NCBI RefSeq assembly: GCF_001584185.1
Contig: NZ_CP013234.1
Span: 558,001-622,000, forward strand
Length of the DNA: 64,000 bases
Origin: Collimonas pratensis
GTDB lineage: Bacteria; Pseudomonadota; Gammaproteobacteria; Burkholderiales; Burkholderiaceae_D
Direction of reading: 5' to 3'
The notes beneath the pieces were generated by a model that did not search any database, had not been told where the DNA came from, and worked only from the letters and a program-made list of their open reading frames with translations. Below are positions 46,854 through 57,960 of the stretch, one piece after another (position 1 is the stretch's first letter; each line of letters begins with the position of its first letter). Made by a program: the position numbers and the translations under genes.

Positions 46854-47585
46854 ATGGCTCGCTTACCTCGTCTCGTCATTCCCAATCAGCCGCACCACCT
46901 TATTCAGCGGGGTGTTGACCGGCAGGCAATTTTCCGTGAAACCGAAGATTATGTGAATTTTCTGGGCCGTTTGCGCGATGCGGCCAGGCAGTTCAAGGTC
47001 GCTATCCATGGCTATGTGCTGATGACTAATCATATTCACTTGCTGGCGACGCCTAGCGACGTGGAGGGCTTGGCACGGATGATGCAGTGGGTAGGGAGAC
47101 ATTATGTGCCATATTTCAATCAGAAATATGCACGTGAAGGGACTTTGTGGCAGGGACGCTACAGGGCCACAGTGATCGATTCAGAGCGCTATTTCATGTT
47201 GTGCAGCTGCTACATCGACCAGAATCCGGTGCGCGCCGGCATTACTTCGTCGCCGGGAGAGTACCCCTGGTCGAGTTATCTGCACCATGTTGGGGTTAAG
47301 CCGGATCCGCTGGTGACCGACCATGCCTTGTACTGGGCCTTGGGCAACACGCCTTTTGACCGTGAAGCTGCATATAAGGAAATGGCTGAGCAAGCGCTTA
47401 CATCGACAGAGGCGAAGCAATTGATGGATGCCACCAACAAGGGCTGGCCGCTAGGCTCTGAAATGTTCAAGGCCAAGCTGGAAAAACAGGGCTCGGCGAG
47501 AGTGCGCCCGGCCCGGCGGGGGCGGCCTTTCAAGGCGCGGCCGGAGTCGGCAGAGGCCGTAGCGGCGCCGGCAACAAAAAAATAA
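46854..47585 (+). CDS. REP-associated tyrosine transposase (RAYT, Y1_Tnp)
   Basis: 243 aa IS200/IS605-like single-strand nuclease. The HUH metal motif is NHIHLLATPSD (His-x-His about 60-62) and the catalytic Tyr is in CYIDQNPVRAGI. The typical N-terminal PRLVIPNQPHHLIQRG is present. The basic C-terminus (ARVRPARRGRPFKARPES) may bind DNA. RAYTs are domesticated enzymes that process REP hairpins rather than moving themselves. REP-like repeats flank the gene in inverted orientation on both sides. The gene is intact. Confidence 0.93.
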   Translation: MARLPRLVIPNQPHHLIQRGVDRQAIFRETEDYVNFLGRLRDAARQFKVAIHGYVLMTNHIHLLATPSDVEGLARMMQWVGRHYVPYFNQKYAREGTLWQGRYRATVIDSERYFMLCSCYIDQNPVRAGITSSPGEYPWSSYLHHVGVKPDPLVTDHALYWALGNTPFDREAAYKEMAEQALTSTEAKQLMDATNKGWPLGSEMFKAKLEKQGSARVRPARRGRPFKARPESAEAVAAPATKK

Positions 47586-47616
47586 CAGAAATGATGACCA
47601 GGCATTCGAATGCATC

Positions 47617-47686
47617 AAATTGACTCTGACCCTATTTAATTTTGGTGCAAAAATAATCCTAATTAATTTGACTCTGACCCTAATTA
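47617..47686. repeat. REP-like repeats right of the RAYT gene
   Basis: AAATTGACTCTGACCCTATTTAA (47617-47639) and AATTTGACTCTGACCCTAATTA (47665-47686) are inverted relative to the main units on the left side, so GGGTCAGAGTC repeats face each other across the RAYT gene, the usual REP/BIME-like arrangement. Confidence 0.75.
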
Positions 47687-47756
47687 TTGTGATTGAAGTC
47701 TGTGGACGTCTGCACTATTCTTAATATCCTTACTCTCAAAGTGGTGGAGCAACGTT

Positions 47757-50700
47757 ATGCAAGCGCAAGGTTTATACGATCCGGCTAATGAACACGATGC
47801 CTGTGGCGTCGGTTTTATTGCTCACATCAAAGGCAACAAGAGCCACTCGGTCATTGAGCAGGGTTTGCTGATCCTGAAGAATCTCGATCACCGGGGTGCG
47901 GTTGGGGCGGATAAGCTGATGGGCGACGGCGCTGGGATCTTGATTCAGGTGCCGGACCAGTTCTACCGCGAAGAGATGGCGAAGCTGGGCGTGACCTTGC
48001 CGCCGCCAGGCGAATTCGGCGTCGGCATGGTGTTCTTGCCAAAAGAGAACGCTTCCCGCATCGCTTGCGAGCAGGAGATCGAACGCGCGGTGCTGGCTGA
48101 AGGCCAGGTCGTGCTGGGCTGGCGTGATGTGCCGGTGGATATCGAAATGCCGATGTCGCCCACCGTGCGCGACAAGGAACCGGTGATCCGCCAGATCTTT
48201 ATCGGCCGCGGCCCGGACATCATGGTCACCGATGCACTCGAGCGTAAGTTGTATGTGATCCGTAAATCCTCTGGCCACGCGATCCAGGCTCTGAACCTGT
48301 TGCACGGCAAGGAATTCTTCGTGCCGTCGATGTCGGCCCGTACCGTGGTCTACAAGGGCTTGCTGCTGGCGGACCAGGTCGGCGTCTATTACAAGGACCT
48401 GCAGGATCCGCGTTGCCTGTCGGCGCTGGCGCTGGTGCATCAACGCTTCTCCACCAATACTTTCCCGGAATGGCCGCTGGCCCACCCGTATCGCCTGCTG
48501 GCGCACAACGGCGAAATCAACACCGTCAAGGGCAACTTCAACTGGATGCGCGCGCGTGAAGGCGTGATGAAGTCGCACGTGCTGGGCGACGACCTGAAGA
48601 AGCTGTTCCCGCTGATCTATGAAGGCCAGTCCGACACCGCCTGTTTCGACAACGCGTTGGAACTGTTGCTGATGGCCGGTTATCCGATCGCCCAGGCGAT
48701 GATGATGATGATCCCGGAAGCGTGGGAAAACCACACCACCATGGATGACAACCGCCGCGCCTTCTACGAATACCACGCCGCGATGATGGAGCCATGGGAT
48801 GGCCCGGCAGCGATGGCGTTTACCGACGGCCGCCACATCGGCGGCACGCTGGACCGCAACGGCTTGCGCCCGGCGCGTTACATCGTCACTGACGACGACT
48901 TCGTGGTGATGGCCTCCGAATCCGGCGTGCTGCCGATCCCGGAATCCAAGATCATCCAGAAATGGCGTCTGCAGCCGGGCAAGATGTTCCTGATCGACCT
49001 TGACGCCGGCCGCATCATCGACGACAAGGAATTGAAAGACACTTTCGCCAACGCCAAGCCCTACAAGCAGTGGATCGAATCGGTGCGGGTCAAGCTGGAC
49101 GAGCTGAAAGCGGAGCCGTCCGAATCCGGCTCCACCATCCCGCTGCTGGATCGCCAGCAGCTGTTCGGCTACACCCAGGAAGACATCAAGTTCTTGATGT
49201 CGCCGATGGCGGCTGCCGCCGAAGAGGCGATCGGCTCGATGGGCAACGACTCGCCGCTGGCGGTCATGTCCAACAAGAACAAGACCCTGTACCACTACTT
49301 CAAGCAATTGTTCGCGCAAGTCACCAACCCGCCGATCGATCCGATCCGTGAAGCGATGGTGATGTCGCTGGTGTCCTTCATCGGACCAAAGCCGAACATG
49401 CTGGACACCAACAACATCAACCCGCCGATGCGCTTGGAAGTGTCGCAGCCTATCCTCAACTACGACGATATCGCCAAGTTGCGCAACATCAGCGCCCACA
49501 CTGGGGGTAAATTTAAATCGCATGAGCTGAACATCTGCTATCCGGTTGCATGGGGCAAGGAAGGCATCGAAGCGCGCCTGGCCTCGCTGTGCGCCAAGGC
49601 GGTCGATGCGGTCAAGTCCGGCCACAATATCCTGATCGTGTCGGACCGCAAGGTCGACGCCGAGCAAGTGGCGATTCCAGCCCTGCTGGCCACTTCGGCC
49701 ATCCACCAGCATCTGGTGAGCAAGGGCCTGCGTACTTCAACCGGCCTGGTGGTGGAAACCGGTTCGGCGCGCGAGACGCATCACTTTGCACTGCTGGCGG
49801 GTTACGGCGCGGAAGCTATCCATCCCTATCTGGCGATGGATACCCTGACCGAGCTGGCGCATGGCTTGCCGGGCGCGCTGTCGCCGGAAAAAGCCATCTA
49901 CAACTTCCAGAAGGCGGTTGGCAAGGGCTTGCTGAAAGTCATGTCGAAGATGGGTATTTCGACTTACATGTCGTATTGCGGCGCGCAGATTTTCGAAGCT
50001 ATCGGTCTGAACAAGGCCATGACCCAGAAGTACTTCAAGGGCACCGCATCGAATGTCGAAGGCATCGGCGTGTTTGAAGTGGCGGAAGAAGCTTTGCGCC
50101 TGCATCGCGCTGCCTTCAGCGACGATCCGGTGCTGGCCAACGCGCTCGACGCCGGCGGCGAATACGCTTTCCGTATCCGTGGCGAAGAGCACATGTGGAC
50201 GCCGGATGCGATCGCCAAGCTGCAGCATTCGACCCGTTCCAACAATTTCAACAGCTATAAAGAGTACGCCCAGCTGATCAACGATCAGTCCAAGCGTCAC
50301 ATGACCCTGCGCGGCTTGTTTGAATTCAAGCTCGATCCGAGCAAGGCGATCCCGCTGGACGAAGTCGAGCCGGCCAAGGAAATCGTCAAGCGTTTCGCTA
50401 CCGGCGCGATGTCGCTCGGTTCGATTTCGACCGAAGCGCACGCCACGCTGGCAGTGGCGATGAACCGCATCGGCGGCAAGTCGAATACCGGCGAAGGCGG
50501 CGAAGACGAGAACCGCTATCGCCAGGAACTCAAGGGCATCCCGATCAAGCAGGGCGAGACGCTGGCGTCGGTGATCGGCAAGGACCGCATCGAGGTCGAT
50601 ATCCCGCTGCAAGCCGGCGATTCGCTGCGTTCGCGCATCAAGCAGGTGGCGTCGGGACGTTTCGGCGTTACTGCCGAGTACCTGATTTCGGCCGACCAGA

Positions 50701-52445
50701 TCCAGATCAAGATGGCGCAGGGCGCCAAGCCGGGCGAGGGCGGCCAGCTGCCGGGCCACAAGGTGTCCGAGTACATCGCCAAGCTGCGTTTCTCAGTGCC
50801 GGGCGTGGGCCTGATTTCGCCGCCGCCGCACCATGACATCTATTCGATCGAAGACCTGGCGCAGCTGATCCATGATCTCAAGAACGTCAATCCGCGCGCT
50901 TCGATTTCAGTCAAGCTGGTGTCGGAAGTGGGCGTCGGTACGGTGGCAGCAGGCGTGGCCAAGGCCAAGTCGGATCACGTCGTGATCGCCGGCCATGACG
51001 GCGGCACCGGCGCTTCGCCGCTGTCCTCGATCAAGCATGCCGGTTCGCCATGGGAACTGGGCCTGGCCGAAACCCAGCAGACGCTGGTGCTGAACGGCTT
51101 GCGCAACCGCATCCGGGTCCAGGCCGACGGCCAGATGAAGACCGGCCGCGATGTCGTCATTGGCGCGCTGCTGGGTGCGGATGAATTCGGCTTTGCGACT
51201 GCGCCGCTGGTGGTGGAAGGCTGCATCATGATGCGCAAGTGCCATCTGAACACTTGCCCGGTCGGCGTCGCCACGCAAGATCCGGTGCTGCGCGCCAAGT
51301 TCTCCGGCAAGCCGGAACACGTGGTCAATTTCTTCTTCTTCATCGCGGAAGAAGTGCGCCAGATCATGGCGCAGCTGGGCCTGCGCGATTTCAACGAACT
51401 GATCGGCCGCGCCGACCTGCTCGACAAATCGCGCGCACTGACCCACTGGAAAGCACAGGGCTTGGATTTCAGCCGCATTTTCTACCAGCCGGCCCTGCCG
51501 GAAGGTGGCGTGTATTACCACACCGAAGAGCAGGATCATGGCCTGGCCAAGGCGCTCGACCACAAGTTGATCGCGCAAGCGAAAGCCGCGCTGGACAAGG
51601 GCGAGCGGGTCTCGTTCATCTCACCGATCCGCAACCTCAACCGCACCGTCGGCGCCATGCTGTCCGGCGAAGTCGCCAAGAAATACGGTCATGAGGGCCT
51701 GCCCGACGACACCATCCATATCCAGCTGCAAGGCACCGCAGGCCAGTCGGCTGGCGCGTTCCTGGCGCATGGCGTGACGCTGGATCTGGTTGGCGAGGGC
51801 AATGACTACGTCGGCAAGGGCTTGTCGGGCGGCCGCATCATCGTCCGTCCGAACACCGAGTTCCGTGGCCGCGCGGTCGACAACATCATCGCCGGCAACA
51901 CGGTGCTGTACGGTGCGATTGCCGGCGAGGCTTTCCTCAACGGTGTCGCCGGCGAGCGCTTCGCGGTGCGTAACTCGGGCGCCATCGCGGTGGTCGAAGG
52001 TACTGGCGATCACGGTTGCGAATACATGACCGGCGGCACGGTAGTGGTGCTGGGCGAAACCGGCCGCAACTTCGGCGCCGGCATGTCGGGCGGCCTGGCG
52101 TATGTCTACGATCCGGACGGCACTTTCGCTGCGCAATGCAATATGGCGATGGTCACGCTGGAGTCGGTGTTGAGCCAGGGCGAGCAGGAAGCCACCATCG
52201 ACAAGGCGATCTGGCACAGCACCACGCGCGGCGGCGAAGTGCAGGCCGACGAAGCGATCCTGAAGGGACTGATCGAGCGTCACTTCAAGTACACCGGCAG
52301 CACGCGCGCGCGCAACTTGCTGGATAACTGGGTCGTGTCGCGCAGCAAGTTCGTCAAGGTGTTCCCGACTGAGTACAAGCGGGCGCTGGGCGAGTTGAAC
52401 GCGGTCGCGAGCGCGGCGCCGGCCAAAGAAAAAGTCGCCGCGTAA
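47757..52445 (+). CDS. gltB: Glutamate synthase (NADPH) large subunit
   Basis: 1562 aa, full length. A short propeptide ends at ACGVGF, where Cys becomes the N-terminal nucleophile of the class II glutamine amidotransferase domain (to about 400). A central domain is followed by the FMN-binding synthase domain (about 830-1200; [37 protein letters not shown]). The 3Fe-4S cluster Cys are in [18 protein letters not shown], and the GXGXG repeat domain is at the C-terminus. It transfers the glutamine amide to 2-oxoglutarate, giving two glutamates. gltD follows 105 bp downstream and completes the enzyme. Confidence 0.98.
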   Translation: MQAQGLYDPANEHDACGVGFIAHIKGNKSHSVIEQGLLILKNLDHRGAVGADKLMGDGAGILIQVPDQFYREEMAKLGVTLPPPGEFGVGMVFLPKENASRIACEQEIERAVLAEGQVVLGWRDVPVDIEMPMSPTVRDKEPVIRQIFIGRGPDIMVTDALERKLYVIRKSSGHAIQALNLLHGKEFFVPSMSARTVVYKGLLLADQVGVYYKDLQDPRCLSALALVHQRFSTNTFPEWPLAHPYRLLAHNGEINTVKGNFNWMRAREGVMKSHVLGDDLKKLFPLIYEGQSDTACFDNALELLLMAGYPIAQAMMMMIPEAWENHTTMDDNRRAFYEYHAAMMEPWDGPAAMAFTDGRHIGGTLDRNGLRPARYIVTDDDFVVMASESGVLPIPESKIIQKWRLQPGKMFLIDLDAGRIIDDKELKDTFANAKPYKQWIESVRVKLDELKAEPSESGSTIPLLDRQQLFGYTQEDIKFLMSPMAAAAEEAIGSMGNDSPLAVMSNKNKTLYHYFKQLFAQVTNPPIDPIREAMVMSLVSFIGPKPNMLDTNNINPPMRLEVSQPILNYDDIAKLRNISAHTGGKFKSHELNICYPVAWGKEGIEARLASLCAKAVDAVKSGHNILIVSDRKVDAEQVAIPALLATSAIHQHLVSKGLRTSTGLVVETGSARETHHFALLAGYGAEAIHPYLAMDTLTELAHGLPGALSPEKAIYNFQKAVGKGLLKVMSKMGISTYMSYCGAQIFEAIGLNKAMTQKYFKGTASNVEGIGVFEVAEEALRLHRAAFSDDPVLANALDAGGEYAFRIRGEEHMWTPDAIAKLQHSTRSNNFNSYKEYAQLINDQSKRHMTLRGLFEFKLDPSKAIPLDEVEPAKEIVKRFATGAMSLGSISTEAHATLAVAMNRIGGKSNTGEGGEDENRYRQELKGIPIKQGETLASVIGKDRIEVDIPLQAGDSLRSRIKQVASGRFGVTAEYLISADQIQIKMAQGAKPGEGGQLPGHKVSEYIAKLRFSVPGVGLISPPPHHDIYSIEDLAQLIHDLKNVNPRASISVKLVSEVGVGTVAAGVAKAKSDHVVIAGHDGGTGASPLSSIKHAGSPWELGLAETQQTLVLNGLRNRIRVQADGQMKTGRDVVIGALLGADEFGFATAPLVVEGCIMMRKCHLNTCPVGVATQDPVLRAKFSGKPEHVVNFFFFIAEEVRQIMAQLGLRDFNELIGRADLLDKSRALTHWKAQGLDFSRIFYQPALPEGGVYYHTEEQDHGLAKALDHKLIAQAKAALDKGERVSFISPIRNLNRTVGAMLSGEVAKKYGHEGLPDDTIHIQLQGTAGQSAGAFLAHGVTLDLVGEGNDYVGKGLSGGRIIVRPNTEFRGRAVDNIIAGNTVLYGAIAGEAFLNGVAGERFAVRNSGAIAVVEGTGDHGCEYMTGGTVVVLGETGRNFGAGMSGGLAYVYDPDGTFAAQCNMAMVTLESVLSQGEQEATIDKAIWHSTTRGGEVQADEAILKGLIERHFKYTGSTRARNLLDNWVVSRSKFVKVFPTEYKRALGELNAVASAAPAKEKVAA

Positions 52446-52550
52446 CCGTTAATTTACGCGTCAGCTTACACCTCACTTAGCCAAGTAAAGATAAGGAGTG
52501 CCGCGGCGGATTTTGCCGCGGCGCATCCTGCAGCCAGAAAGCGGAAGAAA

Positions 52551-54014
52551 ATGGGAAAAGTAACAGGATTTATGGAATTTCAGCGAGTCGGCGAAACGTA
52601 CGAAGCGCCGCAGGCACGCAAGAAGCACTACAAGGAATTCATCCTCAGCCTGAGCGACAGCGACGCCAAAACCCAGGGCGCGCGTTGCATGGATTGCGGT
52701 ATTCCGTTCTGCAACAACGGCTGCCCGGTCAACAACATTATTCCTGACTGGAATGACCTGGTGTATCGCGGCGCCTACAGCGAAGCGCTGGAAACCCTGC
52801 ATTCGACCAATAATTTTCCGGAATTTACCGGCCGCATCTGCCCGGCGCCTTGCGAGAGCGCCTGCACCCTGGGCATCAACAGCGACCCGGTCGGCATCAA
52901 GTCGATCGAGCATTTCATCGTCGACAAGGGCTGGGAAAACGGCTGGATCGTGCCGCAACCGCCCCTGGTGAAAACCGGCAAGAAAGTCGCGGTGGTCGGT
53001 TCCGGCCCTGCCGGCCTGGCGGCGGCGCAGCAGCTGGCGCGCATCGGCCATGACGTCACGGTGTTTGAAAAGAGCGACCGCGTCGGCGGCTTGCTGCGTT
53101 ACGGCATCCCCGATTTCAAGATGGAAAAATCGCATATCGACCGTCGCGTCGAGCAGATGGAAGCGGAAGGCGTGACTTTCCGTACCAGCGTGCTGGTGGG
53201 CAAGGATTTCCCGGCCAACGTCAATAACTGGGCCAAGAAGACTGTCTCACCGGAAGAACTGAAGGCAGAGTTCGACGCGGTGGTGATTGCCGGCGGCGCC
53301 GAGCAGCCGCGCGATCTGCCTGTGCCTGGCCGTGAACTCAAGGGCGTGCATTTCGCCATGGATTTCCTGCCGCAGCAAAACAAGATCAATGCCGGCGACA
53401 AGGTCAAGGACCAGATCCTGGCAGGCGGCAAGCACGTGGTGGTGATCGGCGGCGGCGATACCGGTTCCGACTGCGTCGGTACCTCGAACCGCCAGGGCGC
53501 GGCATCGATCCAGCAGTTCGAACTGATGCCGCAACCGCCGGAACAGGAAAACAAGCCGCTGGTCTGGCCTTACTGGCCAACCAAGCTGCGCACCTCGTCC
53601 TCGCACGACGAAGGCTGCGAGCGCGACTGGGCGGTGGCGACCAAGCGCCTGGAAGGTAAAAATGGTAAGGTCGAGAAACTGATCGCTGCCCGTGTCGAAT
53701 GGAAAGACGGCAAGATGCAGGAAGTGCCGGACTCGGAATTCGAAATGAAGGCCGACCTGGTGTTCCTGGCGATGGGCTTCGTCTCGCCGGTGGCGCAGGT
53801 GCTTGAAGCGTTTGGCGTCGACAAGGATGCGCGCGGCAACGCCAAGGCCAGCACGGAAGGCGATGCCTGCTACAAGACTTCCGTGGATAAAGTGTTCGCA
53901 GCCGGCGACATGCGGCGCGGCCAGTCGCTGGTGGTGTGGGCGATCCGCGAAGGCCGCCAGTGCGCGCGCGCAGTGGATGAGTACCTGATGGGCGCGTCGG
54001 TTTTGCCGCGCTGA
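52551..54014 (+). CDS. gltD: Glutamate synthase (NADPH) small subunit
   Basis: 487 aa. The N-terminal 4Fe-4S domain has [24 protein letters not shown] and [16 protein letters not shown] ([24 protein letters not shown], about 144-167) and NADPH ([18 protein letters not shown], about 297) Rossmann motifs follow. It delivers NADPH electrons through flavin and iron-sulfur centres to GltB. A strong hairpin terminator lies about 40 bp after the stop. Confidence 0.98.
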   Translation: MGKVTGFMEFQRVGETYEAPQARKKHYKEFILSLSDSDAKTQGARCMDCGIPFCNNGCPVNNIIPDWNDLVYRGAYSEALETLHSTNNFPEFTGRICPAPCESACTLGINSDPVGIKSIEHFIVDKGWENGWIVPQPPLVKTGKKVAVVGSGPAGLAAAQQLARIGHDVTVFEKSDRVGGLLRYGIPDFKMEKSHIDRRVEQMEAEGVTFRTSVLVGKDFPANVNNWAKKTVSPEELKAEFDAVVIAGGAEQPRDLPVPGRELKGVHFAMDFLPQQNKINAGDKVKDQILAGGKHVVVIGGGDTGSDCVGTSNRQGAASIQQFELMPQPPEQENKPLVWPYWPTKLRTSSSHDEGCERDWAVATKRLEGKNGKVEKLIAARVEWKDGKMQEVPDSEFEMKADLVFLAMGFVSPVAQVLEAFGVDKDARGNAKASTEGDACYKTSVDKVFAAGDMRRGQSLVVWAIREGRQCARAVDEYLMGASVLPR

Positions 54015-54053
54015 TTTTTGATGCACTGCAGCTTAAACTCTGCAGTTGGAAGC

Positions 54054-54095
54054 AAAAAAGAGTATGTCCGGGGCAATACCGACATACTCTTTTTT
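54054..54095 (+). terminator. Terminator after gltBD
   Basis: AAAAAAGAGTATGTC (54054-54068) pairs perfectly with GACATACTCTTTTTT (54081-54095) around a 12-nt loop, ending in T7. An ACTGCAG/CTGCAGT hairpin lies just before it. Confidence 0.9.
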
Positions 54096-54241
54096 TCTGT
54101 ATGCAGCATTTTGTTCATGCATTCAGGCAATAGTCAAACTGTTGTAATAGAGGCACATGTCGGTCTGACTACTATTGCCGCACCCTGAACGATTGTCGCA
54201 TTTGCACTACAATACCCCCTTTGATTTATTCGGTGAGCAGT

Positions 54242-55045
54242 GTGGCAAATATCGTCGAAATTCGTGATCTGCAGTTTGGCTATGGTGAGAGGTCGATTTT
54301 ATCGGGTCTCAACATGGACTTCGCACGCGGCAAGGTGATCGCCGTCATGGGCGGCTCCGGCTCCGGCAAAACCACGATCCTGCGTCTGATCGGCGGCCAG
54401 CTGAGTCCGCAGGCCGGCAGCGTCAAGGTCGACGGCGAAACCGTACACACTTTGTCGACCGCGGGCTTGTATGCGCTGCGGCGCAAGATGGGCATGCTGT
54501 TCCAGAGCGGCGCCTTGTTTACTGACTTGACGGCATTTGAAAACGTCGCCTTCCCGCTGCGCGAACACACCGATCTGCCGGAAGACCTGCTGAGCAAGCT
54601 GGTGCTGCTCAAGCTGAATGCGGTCGGCCTGCGCAATGCCGCGCAGCTGAAGCCGTCCGAGATTTCCGGCGGCATGGCGCGCCGGGTGGCGCTGGCGCGC
54701 GCGATCGCGCTGGATCCGTCGCTGATCATGTACGATGAACCTTTCGCCGGCCTTGATCCGATTTCGATGGGCGTCACCGCCAACCTGATCCGCAAGCTCA
54801 ACGATGCGCTTGGCTCCACCAGCATCCTGGTATCGCATGACGTCCACGAATCGTTCGGCATCGCCGACTATGTGTATTTCCTGTCCCAGGGGCAGATCGT
54901 GGCGCAGGGTACGCCGGCCGAGATGCAGGCATCGAACCATCCGTACGTGAAGCAATTCGTCAATGCCGAACCTGACGGACCGGTACCCTTCCATTATCCA
55001 GGCAAGTCGCTGGCCGAGGATCTTGGCATGAAGGGGCGCACCTGA
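54242..55045 (+). CDS. mlaF: Phospholipid transport ATP-binding protein MlaF
   Basis: 267 aa from GTG 54242 (VANIVEIRDLQFGYG), preferred over a TTG at 54221 because it begins at the normal family start. Walker A is GGSGSGKTTILRLIGG, the signature is ISGGMARRVALARA, and Walker B is LIMYDEPFAGLDPIS. It powers the MlaFEDB complex that moves phospholipids between the inner and outer membranes and keeps lipid asymmetry. It is the first gene of mlaFEDACB; mlaE follows with TGATG coupling. Confidence 0.96.
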   Translation: MANIVEIRDLQFGYGERSILSGLNMDFARGKVIAVMGGSGSGKTTILRLIGGQLSPQAGSVKVDGETVHTLSTAGLYALRRKMGMLFQSGALFTDLTAFENVAFPLREHTDLPEDLLSKLVLLKLNAVGLRNAAQLKPSEISGGMARRVALARAIALDPSLIMYDEPFAGLDPISMGVTANLIRKLNDALGSTSILVSHDVHESFGIADYVYFLSQGQIVAQGTPAEMQASNHPYVKQFVNAEPDGPVPFHYPGKSLAEDLGMKGRT

Positions 55046-55842
55046 TGAGCTCTATCGTTAAATTTGTAAGCAATTCCCTTGCGGCAATCGGCCGTACGGT
55101 ACGCGAGTCGATTGCCGGACTGGGTGTCGCCACCCGCATGTTCCTGGCGATCCTGCGCGCTTCGCTCGGTCTCTGGCGCAGGCCGCGGCTGATCACCGAC
55201 CAGATTCATTTCATCGGCAACTATTCGCTGGTGATCATTGGCGTGTCCGGCTTGTTCGTCGGTTTCGTGCTGGGCCTGCAAGGGTATTACACTCTGAATA
55301 AATATGGTTCCGAACAGGCGCTGGGCTTGCTGGTGGCCTTGTCGCTGGTGCGTGAACTGGGTCCGGTGGTGACCGCGCTGCTGTTTGCCGGCCGTGCCGG
55401 TACCTCGCTGACGGCTGAAATCGGCCTGATGAAGGCTGGCGAGCAGCTGTCGGCCATGGAAATGATGGCGGTCGACCCGATGCAACGGGTAGTGGCGCCG
55501 CGTTTCTGGGCCGGCGTGGTAGCGATGCCGATGCTGGCGGCACTGTTCAGCGCCCTCGGCATCTATGGCGGCTACCTGGTCGGCGTCAAACTGATCGGCG
55601 TCGATGAAGGCGCGTTCTGGTCGCAAATGCAAGGCGGCGTCGATGTCTGGCTGGATGTGTTCAACGGCGTGGTAAAAAGCATCGTCTTCGGTATTGCCGT
55701 CACCTTCGTGGCGGTCTGGCAGGGTTATGAAGCCAAGCCGACGCCGGAAGGTGTTTCCCGGGCCACCACGCGCACCGTCGTGATTGCTTCGCTGGCAGTG
55801 TTGGGACTGGATTTCCTGCTGACAGCGTTGATGTTTAATTAG
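55045..55842 (+). CDS. mlaE: Phospholipid transport permease MlaE
   Basis: 265 aa, 5-6 helices. Permease signatures of the MlaE family: QIHFIGNYSLVIIGVSGLFVGFVLGLQGYY and RELGPVVTALLFAGRAGTSLTAEIGLMKAGEQLSAMEMM, the conserved cytoplasmic loop that contacts MlaF. It is the inner-membrane subunit of the Mla transporter. AAGGGG precedes the start. A 130-bp gap with a CTTGAGG/CCTCAAG hairpin (55927-55949) separates it from mlaD. Confidence 0.96.
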   Translation: MSSIVKFVSNSLAAIGRTVRESIAGLGVATRMFLAILRASLGLWRRPRLITDQIHFIGNYSLVIIGVSGLFVGFVLGLQGYYTLNKYGSEQALGLLVALSLVRELGPVVTALLFAGRAGTSLTAEIGLMKAGEQLSAMEMMAVDPMQRVVAPRFWAGVVAMPMLAALFSALGIYGGYLVGVKLIGVDEGAFWSQMQGGVDVWLDVFNGVVKSIVFGIAVTFVAVWQGYEAKPTPEGVSRATTRTVVIASLAVLGLDFLLTALMFN

Positions 55843-55926
55843 TTTTTGCGACCGGATTGCCGGTTTTGGCCGGAGTCAAGTTTGCTGTCGCGGGCAGCAG
55901 GGCGCTTTACTTCTCGTTACTATTCT

Positions 55927-55949
55927 CTTGAGGGATTATTCGCCTCAAG
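55927..55949 (+). other. Stem-loop in the mlaE-mlaD gap
   Basis: CTTGAGG-GATTATTCG-CCTCAAG, perfect 7-bp arms, no T-run. It probably tunes transcript stability or translation within the operon. Confidence 0.35.
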
Positions 55950-55972
55950 TGGTATTTTTAAGGTGATGAATC

Positions 55973-56446
55973 ATGCAACAAAAAACAGTAGACGTATGGG
56001 TTGGTATGTTTGTCCTGGTCGGCGTCCTGGCTTTGGCGTTTCTGGCGCTGAAAGCCGGTAACCTGAGCACCTCGACTTTCAACAAGACTTATCCGGTAGT
56101 GACCCGGTTCGACAACATCGGCGGCTTGAAGGTGCGTGCTTCGGTCAGAAGCGCCGGTGTGGTGGTTGGACGGGTGGCGTCGATCAATTTCGACGACAAA
56201 AATTTCCAGGCCGTAGTAACCCTGAACATGGACCAGCGCTATCTGTTTCCACAAGACAGTTCGGCTAAGATCCTGACCGCAGGTTTGCTGGGCGAACAAT
56301 ATATCGGCATCGAGGCGGGCGGCGACACCAAGAACCTGGCTGCCGGCGATCGTATTAAATTAACGCAGTCTGCGATTGTGCTGGAGAACCTGATCAGTCA
56401 GTTCTTGTACAGCAAGGCCGCCGACGTAAAGGACACTGAACAATGA
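55973..56446 (+). CDS. mlaD: Phospholipid-binding MCE protein MlaD
   Basis: 157 aa. One N-terminal membrane helix (about 9-28, VWVGMFVLVGVLALAFLALK) and an MCE domain (about 38-115; VTRFDNIGGLKVRASVRSAGVVVGRV). MlaD forms a hexameric ring above MlaE through which lipids pass. AAGGTG lies upstream. The stop overlaps the start of mlaA by 4 nt. Confidence 0.95.
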   Translation: MQQKTVDVWVGMFVLVGVLALAFLALKAGNLSTSTFNKTYPVVTRFDNIGGLKVRASVRSAGVVVGRVASINFDDKNFQAVVTLNMDQRYLFPQDSSAKILTAGLLGEQYIGIEAGGDTKNLAAGDRIKLTQSAIVLENLISQFLYSKAADVKDTEQ

Positions 56447-57195
56447 AAACCATGACTCGCTTCGGCTCGCTGGCCCTGATCGCCGCATTGAGCGGCTGTG
56501 CCACCACCAGCAATCCGCAAGACCCGCTGGAAGGCTTCAATCGCGCCATGTTCAGCTTCAACGACACGCTCGACAAGGTGGCCCTGAAGCCGGTCGCCAC
56601 CGCTTACCGCAACTGGCTGCCAAGCTTTGTGCAGACTGGCGTCAACAACTTCTTCGGCAACCTGGGCGACGTCTGGAGCTCGGTCAACGGTTTCCTGCAG
56701 GGAAACGTTGCTGATGGTACGTCGGATGTGATGCGGGTTGCCGTCAATTCCACCCTCGGCCTGGGCGGTTTGCTGGATATCGGCTCGGAAGCCGGCTTGC
56801 AAAAACACAACAAGGATTTCGGCCAGACCTTGGGAAAATGGGGCGTAGGCTCCGGTCCTTACCTGGTGCTGCCGCTGTTCGGTCCGTCGAATATCCGCGA
56901 TACCGCGGCGCTGCCAGTGGATTTCTACGGCGACATCTGGTCTTACAAGTACCCGGTGCGCTGGCGTAATACCGGTTCCGTGGTGCGCCTGATCGACAAG
57001 CGCGCCAACCTGCTGGATGCCGGCGATCTGCTGGAAGATGCGGCGCTGGATAAATATGAATTTGTCCGTGATGCCTACACGCAACGTCGCCAAAGCCAGA
57101 TCCGCGGCAATGACGACGACCATGGAGACAAGGGCGGCGAAAAAGACAGCGACAAGAGCGATGCACCGGCAAAAACCAAGGCAGCCGACCAGTGA
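56443..57195 (+). CDS. mlaA: Outer-membrane lipoprotein MlaA (VacJ)
   Basis: 250 aa. The signal peptide ends in a lipobox LSGC (Cys about 19), then MlaA patterns: NPQDPLEGFNRAMFSFNDTLD, FVQTGVNNFFGNLGDVWSSVN and GVGSGPYLVLPLFGPSNIRD. It removes phospholipids from the outer leaflet of the outer membrane with OmpC-type porins and passes them to MlaC. The last 35 residues are highly charged and Lys/Asp-rich (DDDHGDKGGEKDSDKSD), probably disordered. The gene lies within the mla operon, as in many betaproteobacteria, unlike E. coli. Confidence 0.95.
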   Translation: MKTMTRFGSLALIAALSGCATTSNPQDPLEGFNRAMFSFNDTLDKVALKPVATAYRNWLPSFVQTGVNNFFGNLGDVWSSVNGFLQGNVADGTSDVMRVAVNSTLGLGGLLDIGSEAGLQKHNKDFGQTLGKWGVGSGPYLVLPLFGPSNIRDTAALPVDFYGDIWSYKYPVRWRNTGSVVRLIDKRANLLDAGDLLEDAALDKYEFVRDAYTQRRQSQIRGNDDDHGDKGGEKDSDKSDAPAKTKAADQ

Positions 57196-57290
57196 AACGC
57201 GGGCGGCTGGAACCGACGCTTGAATTTAGCGTCTTAGTCCCCACTTAGCAGCTGTTTGAGGCGTCTACAACCACCGAGATTGTTGAAAAT

Positions 57291-57917
57291 ATGAAAATTC
57301 TGAAAAAATACCTGGCGCTGTCGCTGACTGTCGGCAGCCTGTTGTTCACCGCCGCAGCGCAAGCGCAAGAAGCGCCTGACGCACTGGTCAAGCGCATCAG
57401 CCAGGATGTGATCGATTCCGCCAAGGCGGACAAAAGCATCCAGGGCGGTGATCAAAAACACATCCTGGCGCTGGTGGAAGAAAAAATCATTCCCTACGTC
57501 GACTTCGAGCGCATGACCTCGCTGGCGGCCGGCCGTTACTGGCGCGATGCTACTGATGATCAGAAGAAACAGCTGATCACCCAGTTCCGCAGCCTGCTGA
57601 TCTACACCTATTCCGGCGCCCTGCGCCAGGTACGTGACCAGAAGATCGATTTCAAGCCGATGCGCAGCGATCCGGCCGATACCGACGTTGAAGTGCGTTC
57701 GCAAGTGATCCAGCCGCGCGGCGAGCCTATCCAGCTGAATTACCGTATGGAAAAATCCGGCACCAGCTGGAAGATCTATGATGTCAACGTACTGGGTGCC
57801 TGGCTCGTTGAGTCATATAAGGGAACATTTGCCTCGGAAATCGGCAAATCCGGCATCGACGGCCTGATCAAGGTGTTGACGGACAAGAACAAATCCCGTG
57901 CTGCTCAGGGCAAGTAA
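57291..57917 (+). CDS. mlaC: Periplasmic phospholipid shuttle MlaC
   Basis: 208 aa. A signal peptide (about 1-24, ...FTAAAQAQE) precedes an MlaC/Ttg2 domain (about 30-200; KIIPYVDFERMTSLAAGRYWRDATDDQ; SWKIYDVNVLGAWLVESYKGTF). It carries phospholipid in a hydrophobic pocket between MlaA and MlaD. Located 95 bp after mlaA and 43 bp before mlaB. Confidence 0.95.
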   Translation: MKILKKYLALSLTVGSLLFTAAAQAQEAPDALVKRISQDVIDSAKADKSIQGGDQKHILALVEEKIIPYVDFERMTSLAAGRYWRDATDDQKKQLITQFRSLLIYTYSGALRQVRDQKIDFKPMRSDPADTDVEVRSQVIQPRGEPIQLNYRMEKSGTSWKIYDVNVLGAWLVESYKGTFASEIGKSGIDGLIKVLTDKNKSRAAQGK

Positions 57918-57960
57918 TTCCAAGTTATACCAAAGTTGTAGATTTTATTGATTGATTACC

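Noticed and set aside
47772..49712. 646-codon open frame antisense to gltB
   Set aside because: Same reason: low-complexity Arg/His/Val-rich translation mirroring the codon bias of gltB.
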